Assembly: GCA_949592205.1 (NCBI GenBank)
Contig: CATIUR010000004.1
Coordinates: forward strand, 11,359,501 to 11,423,500
Source: Helichrysum umbraculigerum
Lineage: Eukaryota > Streptophyta > Magnoliopsida > Asterales > Asteraceae
DNA: 64,000 nucleotides
Direction of reading: 5' to 3'
Shown piece after piece: positions 10,868 through 20,449 of the stretch (positions are counted from its first letter, which is position 1; each line of letters opens with the position of its first letter). Position numbers and translations under genes: made by a program. The notes under the pieces were generated by a model, which saw only the letters and a list, made by a program, of their open reading frames with translations, searched no databases and had not been told where the DNA came from.

Positions 10868-11244
10868 ATTTAAATCTTGCGGTTCATACGATATAACTGA
10901 TTTCAAACCTGTGAGCTCACCAGCTTTATAGCTGACCTTTTAGCATATATCGCAGGTACCCAGCAGTAGGATGTTTCTGCTCAGGATTTAGCTCGAGTCA
11001 GCATACAGACGATTGAGATTTTCTTGCATTAGTATATTTTGTACAAGTACTTATGTACTGAAATCTCATTTTATTTAACTCGAGCTATGTAAAGCTTTAA
11101 ATGTTGTAAACATTTCAGTTATCAATATATTTTGTTAAAACGACGCATATAGAGTCGTTTGCTATTTATCTTTGTGCTTTGTTATTGATTAGTAACACCC
11201 AAATCAAGCTTCCGCAAATCATTAAATTTAGGGGTGTTACAGAT

Positions 11245-11257
11245 TGGTATCAAAGCC
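11245..11257 (+). promoter_or_regulatory. Y primer-binding site, unit 1
   Basis: TGGTATCAAAGCC lies three bases after the LTR end. It matches the 3' end of plant initiator methionine tRNA (TGGTATCAGAGCC) with one mismatch. Identical sites follow LTR2 (19359-19371) and LTR3 (27448-27460). Confidence 0.88.
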
Positions 11258-11567
11258 AGGTTATAGTGAACTAGGTTGCATTTAGTGAGCCTAGACTATG
11301 ACCATTAGGCAGTATTCCTTATTAGGTATGACTGGTTCAGGGATTACAGCATACGAGTTTAATTTAACATAGCCTGATCAACTATGTACAATTAAGCAAA
11401 GATGATGTAAGATCTGAAAGTAGTTATGGCTGAACAGGATACAATAGAAGACTCTGACCTTGAGAGAACCGAGACTCAAACATGTTTATGCTAGACACTC
11501 AATAGGCTATATTATATAGGAGCTATATGAATATAGGCCTCAATCTTACTAACGCTTTGTCTCAGAA
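11258..11567 (+). other. Conserved untranslated leader of Y, unit 1
   Basis: About 310 bp with no ORF. It aligns closely with the leaders after the primer sites of Z (58984-59301) and X (42843 down to 42488 on the minus strand), with blocks such as AGTGAACTAGGTTGCATTTA and CATAGCCTGATCAACTATGT. Retention across three families suggests an RNA packaging or dimerisation signal; this is inference. Confidence 0.6.
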
Positions 11568-12059
11568 ATGGCAAACATCCCATCAAATTCATCTCGTTCT
11601 CCATCCGGGTCGCAGAACCCAAGGGTAGCAAGGAGGAACAACAGGTTGCCTCGAGCTGGCCCGTATCCCACTCACATCGCCTTACCGGCTTTAACTGCTA
11701 GGGTAAATCAACACGAGCAGCGACTTCGCACCATGGATGTCGTGTTGCAAGAAACAAATGAAAACTGGCGACTTACGTCTCTTGAACGCATAGAACAGGT
11801 CTCCGACGACCTTGAAACCACAAACAACAACATGGATGTCCTTCGCAACCAAATTATAGAAATAAGGGTGGAAAATGCCCTTCTACAACAAAGGATGGAA
11901 GAATGTGAGCAACGCTCACGTGAAGCAGAAGAGTATGCGCGCGGAATAACACAACGACTTGAGCTAGCAGAAGACAACGCCCGACAAGCTAGCAGGCTTG
12001 CAAACACTGTGGACCGTCTTGTCACGATGATGGAACAAATTAATCTACGTCAAGACTAG
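11568..12059 (+). CDS. Y ORF1, coiled-coil protein upstream of gag, unit 1
   Basis: A 163-residue protein. Residues 1-45 are basic and Ser/Pro-rich. From about residue 46 to the end it is almost all heptad-rich helix (LTARVNQHEQRLRTMDVVLQ and following), with no zinc finger or catalytic motif. The ATG follows a strong acceptor-like CTCAG by two bases, which supports this start and suggests a spliced mRNA. The protein is identical in unit 2 and differs at two residues in unit 3; a longer relative is in Z (59302-59970). An extra ORF ahead of gag is not part of the standard chromovirus plan. It could be an RNA- or capsid-associated scaffold, but the function is unknown. Confidence 0.7.
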   Translation: MANIPSNSSRSPSGSQNPRVARRNNRLPRAGPYPTHIALPALTARVNQHEQRLRTMDVVLQETNENWRLTSLERIEQVSDDLETTNNNMDVLRNQIIEIRVENALLQQRMEECEQRSREAEEYARGITQRLELAEDNARQASRLANTVDRLVTMMEQINLRQD

Positions 12060-12335
12060 TGTAGTCTTTGTCCTGTAATCTAGTAACTATCTACGCGCTA
12101 CTCTATAATTCAGTCGGATGTAACAATTCCCGACATCTTTTGTAATACATCTGTAGGATGTAACCTTTGAACTCGTATTAGCTATCAAATATTTCTTGTC
12201 GTTCAACTCATATTAATTGCCATAATTCTTTTTCATATTGATGTTATGTATTACCACCTTTATACATGTACATCTGAAATAAATACAATTTTCTTACAAA
12301 ATCTCATGTATCTTCATTTCTTTTATTGAAGAATC
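12060..12335 (+). other. Spacer between ORF1 and gag-pol, Y unit 1
   Basis: It has no ORF. It ends with a pyrimidine-rich TTTCTTTTATTGAAG four bases before the gag ATG, which could act as a second splice acceptor. Z (TTTCCTTCTTGAAG) and X (TTATTGAAG) keep the same word at this spot. Confidence 0.45.
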
Positions 12336-15300
12336 ATGCCGCCAAAGACACGACCTTACACAGATGCTCAGATCACGTCACTCATAACCCAGGCTGTTAC
12401 TGAAGCCTTGGCTCGGAATACCCCACCCAACTCCACAAGAAACAGCGATACCGCTGGAACCTCGGCCGTCAAACCTTGTTCTTACAAGGACTTCCAAAGC
12501 TGCAAACCCTCGAGCTTCAAGGGTTTTGAAGGAGCCATCGGACTGATCAGATGGTTCGAGAAAATGGAAACTGTTTTCCGTGTCGCGGAGAACGACAAAG
12601 TAAACTTCGCCACCTGCTCTCTTGAAGATGATGCCCACTCTTGGTGGAATTCATATACCCAATCAGTGGGTGCTGACATTGCCTACCAACTCACTTGGGA
12701 GGAATTGAAGGCAAAACTCACTGCCAAATATTGCTCTATCGCCAAACTCCAAAAGCTAGATGAGGAGTTCTGGAACTTAAAGGTTCAGGGTGGTGATATC
12801 GATGGTTATACCACCAGGTTTCAACAACTAGCTGCCCTCCGCCCAGCTATGGTAAGCACTGAACCTGATAAAATCAGGAAGTACGCCCTTGGTCTCCCTG
12901 ATTTTGTTCGGGGACACGTCATCTCTTCCAAACCAACCACCATTGACGGTGCAATCTCATTGGCCCAAGACCTGATGTCTATGAGCCAAGATTCTGAACA
13001 ACCCACTTCATCATCCCAAAACAACAAATGCAAGTGGTCTGACTACCACAACAACCACTCCAACCAACAAAACAAGAAACCTGACACCATCAAAGCCTAC
13101 AACACCACCACTGACATCATCCGGGGTTACACTAGGAGCAAACCATATTGTCCCAAGTGCAGCCGTCACCATGAGGGTTCTTGTGGTCCCTTTTGCAACA
13201 ACTGCAAGAGGTACGGCCACCTCACCAAAGACTGTCGCTCTACCGCCAACTACAATTCCAACAACAACACCAGACCACCCAAAGTATGCTTTGAGTGTGG
13301 GAAACCTGGGCATTTCAGGGACTCGTGCCCAAAACTGAAGAACAACAACAACAACAACCGCAACAGCAACAACAACAACACCCGCATCAGAGCTTTCGTC
13401 ATCAAATCTGGGGACGCCCGCCAGGACCCGAATGTGGTCTCGGGTATGTTCCTCCTCAACAACTTAAATGCTTCTGTTCTATTTGATACTGGTGCTGATA
13501 GAAGCTTTATCTCCGATGATTTTTGCCCATTACTTGACATCACTCCTGTTGCCTTAGATGTTAAGTACACTGTAGAGCTAGCAAATGGAAAACTTGTAGA
13601 AACCACCAGTGTGATACCTAATTGCACTTTAAACCTAGCTGACGAAACCTTTTCGATCGACCTTATACCCATTGAAATCGGAAGTTTCGACGTCATTATC
13701 GGAATGGACTGGTTATCCAAGCATCGAGCTGAAATCGTTTGTCATGATAAAATCGTCCGTATCCCACTCGCCGTTGGTGGAACCTTGATCATACAGGGGG
13801 AGACCGGTGGGACGGGACTCAATATAATCTCCTGCTTAAAAACCCGAAAATTTCTGAGAAAGGGTTACCCCGCAATACTTGCACACATCACAGAGAAGAA
13901 GTCGGAGGAGAAGCGACTTGAGGATGTGCCAATTGTTAGAGACTTTCCCGAGGTCTTTCCGGAAGAATTACCTGGTCTACCTCCGCTTAGACAGGTTGAG
14001 TTCTCGATTGATCTCGTGCCGGGTGCCTCACCGGTGGCCCGCGCACCATACCGTTTAGCCCCATCCGAACTTCAGGAGTTGTCCTCTCAGTTACAGGAAC
14101 TTCTGGATCGAGGATTCATTAGACCGAGTTCTTCACCTTGGGGAGCTCCGGTCTTATTTGTCAAAAAGAAGGACGGTTCATTCCGAATGTGCATCGACTA
14201 CCGAGAATTGAACAAATTGACCGTCAAAAACCGATACCCACTTCCTCGCATTGATGATCTATTCGACCAACTTCAGGGTTCAAGTTTTTACTCAAAAATC
14301 GATCTGCGATCAGGTTATCATCAATTACGAGTTTGCGACACCGATATTCCAAAAACTGCTTTCAGAACTCGTTACGGGCACTACGAATTCCAAGTTATGC
14401 CCTTTGGTCTAACCAACGCACCGGCTGTATTCATGGACCTCATGAACCGGGTGTGCAAACCTTACCTCGACAAGTTTGTCATTGTCTTTATTGATGACAT
14501 ACTCATTTACTCGCGCAACGAGCAAGAACATGCGCAACACCTTAAGACTATCCTTGAACTACTTAGACACGAGGAGCTTTATGCTAAATTCTCTAAGTGT
14601 GAGTTCTGGATTCAAACCGTTCAATTTCTTGGTCACGTGATCGACAGTCAGGGAATTCACGTGGACCCATCGAAGATCGAGGCTATCAAAGACTGGCAAG
14701 CACCCACCTCTGCAACTGAAGTACGACAATTTTTGGGTCTTGCTGGGTATTATCGACGATTTATCGAAAATTTCTCCAAAATAGCTCAACCACTCACGGT
14801 ACTGACTCAAAAAGACAAAAGGTTCGATTGGACCGAAAAACAAGAGTCAGCGTTCCAACTTTTGAAACAAAAGCTTTGCAGTGCTCCAATTCTATCCCTA
14901 CCCGAAGGCACCGATGACTTCGTGGTATACTGTGATGCTTCTCACCAAGGTCTTGGTTGCGTGCTGATGCAACGAGACAAGGTCATTGCCTATGCCTCAC
15001 GACAGCTGAAAATTCATGAAAAGAACTACACCACTCACGATCTCGAACTTGGAGCTGTCGTTTTTGCTCTCAAAATCTGGAGACATTATCTCTACGGCAC
15101 TAAGTGCACCATCTTTACCGATCACAAAAGTCTCCAACATATCTTCGATCAGAAGGATCTCAATATGAGGCAACGTCGATGGGTCGAGTTGCTTACCGAT
15201 TACGATTGCGAGATCAAGTACCATCCAGGGAAGGCTAATGTTGTAGCCGATGCCCTCAGTCGAAAGGAACGACCAAAACCCCTTCGAGTCCGAGCCCTCA

Positions 15301-16775
15301 GTATGACCATTCATAACGATCTTACCATTCAAATTCATACCGCTCAGATCGAAGCCCTGAAATCTAAAAACATCAAAAATGAAGCCTTGCGGGGCATTGA
15401 CAAACAATTTGAAATCAAACCTAACGGGATTAGGTATTTCTCAAACCGAATCCGGTTGCCTAGTTTCGGGAACCTAAGAGACTTGGTGATGGACGAGGCT
15501 CACAAGTCTAAATATTCTATCCACCCGGGATCCGATAAGATGTACCACGGAATCAAGGAATTTTATTGGTGGCCAAACATGAAAGCCGAAATCGCCACTT
15601 ATGTCAGCAAGTGTCTTACTTGCTCGAAAGTCAAAACCGAACATCAGAAACCACCTGGTTTACTCCAACAATCTGAAATCCCTGAATGGAAATGGGAACA
15701 AATTGCCATGGATTTCATAACCAAACTACCCAAGTCGGCGAGCGGTTGCGATACCATTTGGGTGATCGTCGATCGTCTCACCAAATCTGCTCACTTCCTG
15801 GCAATCAAAGAAAGCGATAAAATGGAACGCCTTACACAAATATACATCAAGGAAATCGTTTCTCATCACGGTGTTCCAATCTCGATCATCTCTGACAGGG
15901 ATGCCCGTTTCACCTCTCACTTTTGGCAATCACTTCAAAAAGCGTTGGGTACCCGTCTCGATATGAGTACCGCGTACCATCCTCAAACCGATGGCCAAAG
16001 TGAACGAACCATTCAAACACTGGAAGACATGCTACGAGCCTGCGCAGTTGATTTCGGTACAAACTGGGAAAGACATCTACCGTGGTGCGAATTTTCGTAC
16101 AATAACAGTTATCACGCCAGCATTAAGGCTGCACCTTTTGAGGCACTGTACGGTCGTAAGTGCCGATCATCGATCTGTTGGACTGAGGTGGGAGATAGTC
16201 AACTCACTGGTCCTGAACTCATTCACGCCACCACTGAGAAAATTGTGGAAATCCAAAACAGACTCAAAGCCGCACGTAATCGTCAGAAAAGTTATGCTGA
16301 TGTGAGACGCAAACCACTCGAGTTCCAAGTTGGGGATCGAGTTCTCTTAAAAGTATCGCCTTGGAAAGGCGTCATCCGTTTTGGCAAACGCGGGAAGTTG
16401 AATCCCAGATACATAGGGCCTTTTGAAATCCTCGAACGAATTGGCCCCGTAGCTTATCGATTGCAGCTGCCATCCGAACTCAGCAGCGTGCACCCTACTT
16501 TTCATGTTTCGAATTTGAAGAAGTGTCTGTCTGATGAGACACTTATCATTCCATTAGATGAAATTCGTGTTGACGATAAACTTCATTTCGTTGAGGAACC
16601 CGCTGAAATTATGGACCGTGAGGTCAAACAACTGAAACAAAGTCGTATTCCCATCGTCAAGGTCAGATGGAATTCGCGGCGTGGTCCGGAATTCACCTTG
16701 GAACGGGAAGACCAAATGCGACTCAAATATCCTCAACTATTCACTGATTCCACATCAAACACGACTTCGAGCTAA
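12336..16775 (+). CDS. gag-pol: Y gag-pol polyprotein, unit 1, intact
   Basis: One open frame of 1479 residues. The gag capsid region covers about 55-215 (WWNSYTQS, FQQLAALRP). Nucleocapsid zinc fingers start at 272, about 285 and 318 (the last is CFECGKPGHFRDSC). Aspartic protease has DTG at D387. RT has FIDD at 718-721 and RNase H has YCDAS with D867. Integrase has an HHCC finger near 1050-1095 and the triad D1126, D1187, E1223. A C-terminal chromodomain lies at about 1415-1475. Domain order and chromodomain place it in Ty3/Gypsy chromoviruses, most likely the Tekay (Del) clade. One oddity is Leu where I expect the conserved Trp of the FTWE motif in the chromodomain (GPEFTLERED). The protein is identical in unit 2. 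Confidence 0.95.
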   Translation: MPPKTRPYTDAQITSLITQAVTEALARNTPPNSTRNSDTAGTSAVKPCSYKDFQSCKPSSFKGFEGAIGLIRWFEKMETVFRVAENDKVNFATCSLEDDAHSWWNSYTQSVGADIAYQLTWEELKAKLTAKYCSIAKLQKLDEEFWNLKVQGGDIDGYTTRFQQLAALRPAMVSTEPDKIRKYALGLPDFVRGHVISSKPTTIDGAISLAQDLMSMSQDSEQPTSSSQNNKCKWSDYHNNHSNQQNKKPDTIKAYNTTTDIIRGYTRSKPYCPKCSRHHEGSCGPFCNNCKRYGHLTKDCRSTANYNSNNNTRPPKVCFECGKPGHFRDSCPKLKNNNNNNRNSNNNNTRIRAFVIKSGDARQDPNVVSGMFLLNNLNASVLFDTGADRSFISDDFCPLLDITPVALDVKYTVELANGKLVETTSVIPNCTLNLADETFSIDLIPIEIGSFDVIIGMDWLSKHRAEIVCHDKIVRIPLAVGGTLIIQGETGGTGLNIISCLKTRKFLRKGYPAILAHITEKKSEEKRLEDVPIVRDFPEVFPEELPGLPPLRQVEFSIDLVPGASPVARAPYRLAPSELQELSSQLQELLDRGFIRPSSSPWGAPVLFVKKKDGSFRMCIDYRELNKLTVKNRYPLPRIDDLFDQLQGSSFYSKIDLRSGYHQLRVCDTDIPKTAFRTRYGHYEFQVMPFGLTNAPAVFMDLMNRVCKPYLDKFVIVFIDDILIYSRNEQEHAQHLKTILELLRHEELYAKFSKCEFWIQTVQFLGHVIDSQGIHVDPSKIEAIKDWQAPTSATEVRQFLGLAGYYRRFIENFSKIAQPLTVLTQKDKRFDWTEKQESAFQLLKQKLCSAPILSLPEGTDDFVVYCDASHQGLGCVLMQRDKVIAYASRQLKIHEKNYTTHDLELGAVVFALKIWRHYLYGTKCTIFTDHKSLQHIFDQKDLNMRQRRWVELLTDYDCEIKYHPGKANVVADALSRKERPKPLRVRALSMTIHNDLTIQIHTAQIEALKSKNIKNEALRGIDKQFEIKPNGIRYFSNRIRLPSFGNLRDLVMDEAHKSKYSIHPGSDKMYHGIKEFYWWPNMKAEIATYVSKCLTCSKVKTEHQKPPGLLQQSEIPEWKWEQIAMDFITKLPKSASGCDTIWVIVDRLTKSAHFLAIKESDKMERLTQIYIKEIVSHHGVPISIISDRDARFTSHFWQSLQKALGTRLDMSTAYHPQTDGQSERTIQTLEDMLRACAVDFGTNWERHLPWCEFSYNNSYHASIKAAPFEALYGRKCRSSICWTEVGDSQLTGPELIHATTEKIVEIQNRLKAARNRQKSYADVRRKPLEFQVGDRVLLKVSPWKGVIRFGKRGKLNPRYIGPFEILERIGPVAYRLQLPSELSSVHPTFHVSNLKKCLSDETLIIPLDEIRVDDKLHFVEEPAEIMDREVKQLKQSRIPIVKVRWNSRRGPEFTLEREDQMRLKYPQLFTDSTSNTTSS

Positions 16776-16797
16776 ATTTCGGGACGAAATTCTCCTA

Positions 16798-16809
16798 ACA
16801 GGGGGAGAA
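16798..16809 (+). promoter_or_regulatory. Y polypurine tract, unit 1
   Basis: ACAGGGGGAGAA lies directly before the TG of LTR2. It is repeated at 24912-24923 before LTR3. Confidence 0.85.
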
Positions 16810-19355
16810 TGTAACACCCGCCAAATTAGGACTAGTGATTTAGTGCCTAATCATATGTTAATACATGTAATTAGTTCCTTGTTAGGCTAATTAATGTATC
16901 GAATTATATATATTGTTGAATATATACGAAAATGCGATTTGATTAAATCGTACGCAATTTAAATCGAATGTATTTCGATTCAATTTAATACGGACGTTGG
17001 TGACCAATTTTATTAAATAAATCTTTTATGTCAAAAATATTATTTTGATAATATTTTGTATTCAATTCGTATCGTACAAACCGAACTTACACAATTTAAA
17101 ACAATAAAATGCGTAAACTAAATAAACAAACTAACTTATATTTCATAACTACAATATAAATTAAATTGTAAAATATTTAAATAAAACATCGCGTAATAAA
17201 TTGTATTTTGAACTTATAATTAAAATGTAAATAATTATTTAACGATTATATGACGGAGCAAACGAACACCACACGGGACGCGGGGCGAAAAAAACTGGAA
17301 AAGTGGGGATAAACCCCCACCTCCCATCTTTTTCTTCATTTCATCTTTCCTTCTATCTCTCTCTCTTCTTTTTCTCTCTAAAAAGAAACAAACCACCAAA
17401 CTCATAAAACCGCAAAATACTACCACGAAACGCGACCGGATCACAAATATTTTTAGAGATTCACGACCACCTCGCGACGATCTACAACACTACCTTTCCG
17501 GATTTTCATTTCGGCAAATTGTAAGTTTCCGACAAAATCCCGAAATCACTCGATTCTTAGTATTTTTCGTTTGTGGTTGTTTATATAACCTGTATATGTC
17601 CCTTACTAAGCATATAACACGATTTCATAGCTTAAAAACGAGTTTAAAACGGATTTTTGGTCGGAATTAACGCTGACAGCCGGATTTCTGGGCTGGTGTT
17701 CATCCATGCGACACAAGCATTGTGTCGCATGTTGTGTCGTATTTTGGCTTTAGTGTCGCATAAAATCCCTTGTGTCGTACCTTATGTCGTACCAGATATT
17801 TAGTGTCGCAAGTCCTGCGACACAACCACTATGTCGCATACACCATACGACACAATCACTATGTCGCTGTTGAATCAGCATCTCGTATCTATGCGACACA
17901 ACCCTTGTGTCGTATAGACATTGTGTCGCATTCCTATGCGACACAACCCTTGTGTCGCATGACAAACTTTTGTGTCGCATATTGTGTCGCAAAACACAGA
18001 AAACTCAGATTTTTACTAAGTGTCGAGACTCGAAATTTATCACTCGATTTTACCCGAATTCAGATCCCAGATGCGTTTTTCGTCAAAGCAATATAGTAGA
18101 AATAAAAATTTTCCAAGCTGACCTGGCAGCTCGACCCCAGCCAGGGGCTCTGCCCCTTGGACCCCGCCAGGGGCTGCCGCCCCTTGGACCCCGCTACCAG
18201 GGGCGCTGCCCCCGGACCCCCGTACTTAGATTCCGTAACGGCTTCTAAAACACATTTTTCAAGTGAAACGCCACGAAATCAAAATAATAATAGTTGAGAT
18301 TATTATTACAAATCCGTCACCAACGGGCCGTACATGTTTTCAAACACTTAACAAATCAACCAAATCGTAGTAATTTGGACATATATATAGTTGTGTAACA
18401 ACTACAAGGGTGATCTTTTGAGATACCCAATCATGTTTATAACCATCGCGTGTCGTGGACACCCTCAGGTTACAAGTCTTTGGACTTCATATTCGGCTAA
18501 TCAACTTACGTTTGTGTAAACGCATTCAGACTCAGATGAGTCTCATAGCCCCTCTTTTACTATTTTACTCAGGGGTGTGATATATTGCTCAACTTTTAAC
18601 ATGTGAACGCAAGTACCAACTTTTCATATACTACATGAGTTTTTCGAAACTAATCATTTTAAAGTCCTCCGTCAGCATAGTTGTTAATACGTTGTAGCGT
18701 GAATATTAGTATATGGTACCATATAGGATTGACCCACCTCGTTCGGGTTAGCAAGCACTAACCGGGTAAACGAACGTACTAATATTTGGGAAGACGAATG
18801 TTGATTAGGCATTCGTGGAGGCACCTCGCCCGGAATTCTCTATAGGGGACCCGGCCCTCGAGTTAAGCTCAACTATGTGCTCATGGCTGTATACACGATG
18901 ATTATCATTTAATTGCTGGATGCAATTCATTATTTAATTGCTGGATGCAATTCACTATTTAATTGCTGGATGCAATTCATTATTTAAATCTTGCGGTTCA
19001 TACGATATAACTGATTTCAAACCTGTGAGCTCACCAGCTTTATAGCTGACCTTTTAGCATATATCGCAGGTACCCAGCAGTAGGATGTTTCTGCTCAGGA
19101 TTTAGCTCGAGTCAGCATACAAACGATTGAGATTTTCTTGCATTAGTATATTTTGTACAAGTACTTATGTACTGAAATCTCATTTTATTTAACTCGAGCT
19201 ATGTAAAGCTTTAAATGTTGTAAACATTTCAGTTATCAATATATTTTGTTAAAACGACGCATATAGAGTCGTTTGCTATTTATCTTTGTGCTTTGTTATT
19301 GATTAGTAACACCCAAATCAAGCTTCCGCAAATCATTAAATTTAGGGGTGTTACA
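16810..19355 (+). repeat. Y LTR2, shared by units 1 and 2
   Basis: It is 2546 bp, the same length as LTR1. It acts as 3' LTR of unit 1 (polypurine tract before it) and 5' LTR of unit 2 (primer site after it). It has the palindrome array at 17705-17990 and the 25-bp minisatellite in three copies. Confidence 0.92.
17705..17990. repeat. Palindrome array in Y LTR2
   Basis: This has the same units as 9591-9876, with one substitution between the first and second half (GTCGTACC here, GTCATACC in LTR1) that creates one further GTCGTA half-site. Confidence 0.85.
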
Positions 19356-19681
19356 GATTGGTATCAAAGCCAGGTTATAGTGAACTAGGTTGCATTTAGT
19401 GAGCCTAGACTATGACCATTAGGCAGTATTCCTTATTAGGTATGACTGGTTCAGGGATTACAGCATACGAGTTTAATTTAACATAGCCTGATCAACTATG
19501 TACAATTAAGCAAAGATGATGTAAGATCTGAAAGTAGTTATGGCTGAACAGGATACAATAGAAGACTCTGACCTTGAGAGAACCGAGACTCAAACATGTT
19601 TATGCTAGACACTCAATAGGCTATATTATATAGGAGCTATATGAATATAGGCCTCAATCTTACTAACGCTTTGTCTCAGAA

Positions 19682-20173
19682 ATGGCAAACATCCCATCAA
19701 ATTCATCTCGTTCTCCATCCGGGTCGCAGAACCCAAGGGTAGCAAGGAGGAACAACAGGTTGCCTCGAGCTGGCCCGTATCCCACTCACATCGCCTTACC
19801 GGCTTTAACTGCTAGGGTAAATCAACACGAGCAGCGACTTCGCACCATGGATGTCGTGTTGCAAGAAACAAATGAAAACTGGCGACTTACGTCTCTTGAA
19901 CGCATAGAACAGGTCTCCGACGACCTTGAAACCACAAACAACAACATGGATGTCCTTCGCAACCAAATTATAGAAATAAGGGTGGAAAATGCCCTTCTAC
20001 AACAAAGGATGGAAGAATGTGAGCAACGCTCACGTGAAGCAGAAGAGTATGCGCGCGGAATAACACAACGACTTGAGCTAGCAGAAGACAACGCCCGACA
20101 AGCTAGCAGGCTTGCAAACACTGTGGACCGTCTTGTCACGATGATGGAACAAATTAATCTACGTCAAGACTAG
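19682..20173 (+). CDS. Y ORF1, coiled-coil protein, unit 2
   Basis: Its 163 residues are identical to unit 1 (11568-12059). The same acceptor-like CTCAG and TACTAAC words sit before the ATG. The leader and primer site (19359-19371) upstream are also preserved. Confidence 0.7.
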   Translation: MANIPSNSSRSPSGSQNPRVARRNNRLPRAGPYPTHIALPALTARVNQHEQRLRTMDVVLQETNENWRLTSLERIEQVSDDLETTNNNMDVLRNQIIEIRVENALLQQRMEECEQRSREAEEYARGITQRLELAEDNARQASRLANTVDRLVTMMEQINLRQD

Positions 20174-20449
20174 TGTAGTCTTTGTCCTGTAATCTAGTAA
20201 CTATCTACGCGCTACTCTATAATTCAGTCGGATGTAACAATTCCCGACATCTTTTGTAATACATCTGTAGGATGTAACCTTTGAACTCGTATTAGCTATC
20301 AAATATTTCTTGTCGTTCAACTCATATTAATTGCCATAATTCTTTTTCATATTGATGTTATGTATTACCACCTTTATACATGTACATCTGAAATAAATAC
20401 AATTTTCTTACAAAATCTCATGTATCTTCATTTCTTTTATTGAAGAATC

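Larger units (their letters stand above)
8696..11241 (+). repeat. Y LTR1
   Basis: It is 2546 bp, starts TGTAACACCCGCC and ends GGGGTGTTACA. It is AT-rich to about 9120, then has a pyrimidine-rich tract (9206-9266) typical of a plant 5' UTR, a GTAAGT donor-like site (9407), the palindrome array, a GC-rich repeat and a 25-bp minisatellite. It differs from LTR2 at only two positions I noticed (9674 region and 11009 region). Confidence 0.92.
9407..11565 (+). other. Predicted leader intron of Y, unit 1
   Basis: A GTAAGT donor lies at 9407-9412 after a pyrimidine-rich leader. A TACTAAC branch-like word (11547-11553) and a TTTGTCTCAG acceptor end at 11565, two bases before the ORF1 ATG. Splicing would remove the palindrome array, the primer-binding site and the conserved leader, giving an mRNA for ORF1. 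Element Z has TTCTTTCCACAG at the same place. Units 2 and 3 repeat the layout. Inferred, with no transcript evidence. Confidence 0.45.

Noticed and set aside
11245..11257. tRNA gene at the Met-tRNA-like word
   Set aside because: Only the 13-nt primer-binding complement is present, directly after an LTR; there is no cloverleaf.
13011..13720. Minus-strand ORFs of 100 and 156 residues across Y gag
   Set aside because: They are antisense shadows of the AAC-rich zinc-finger region of gag, with no start context or domain.
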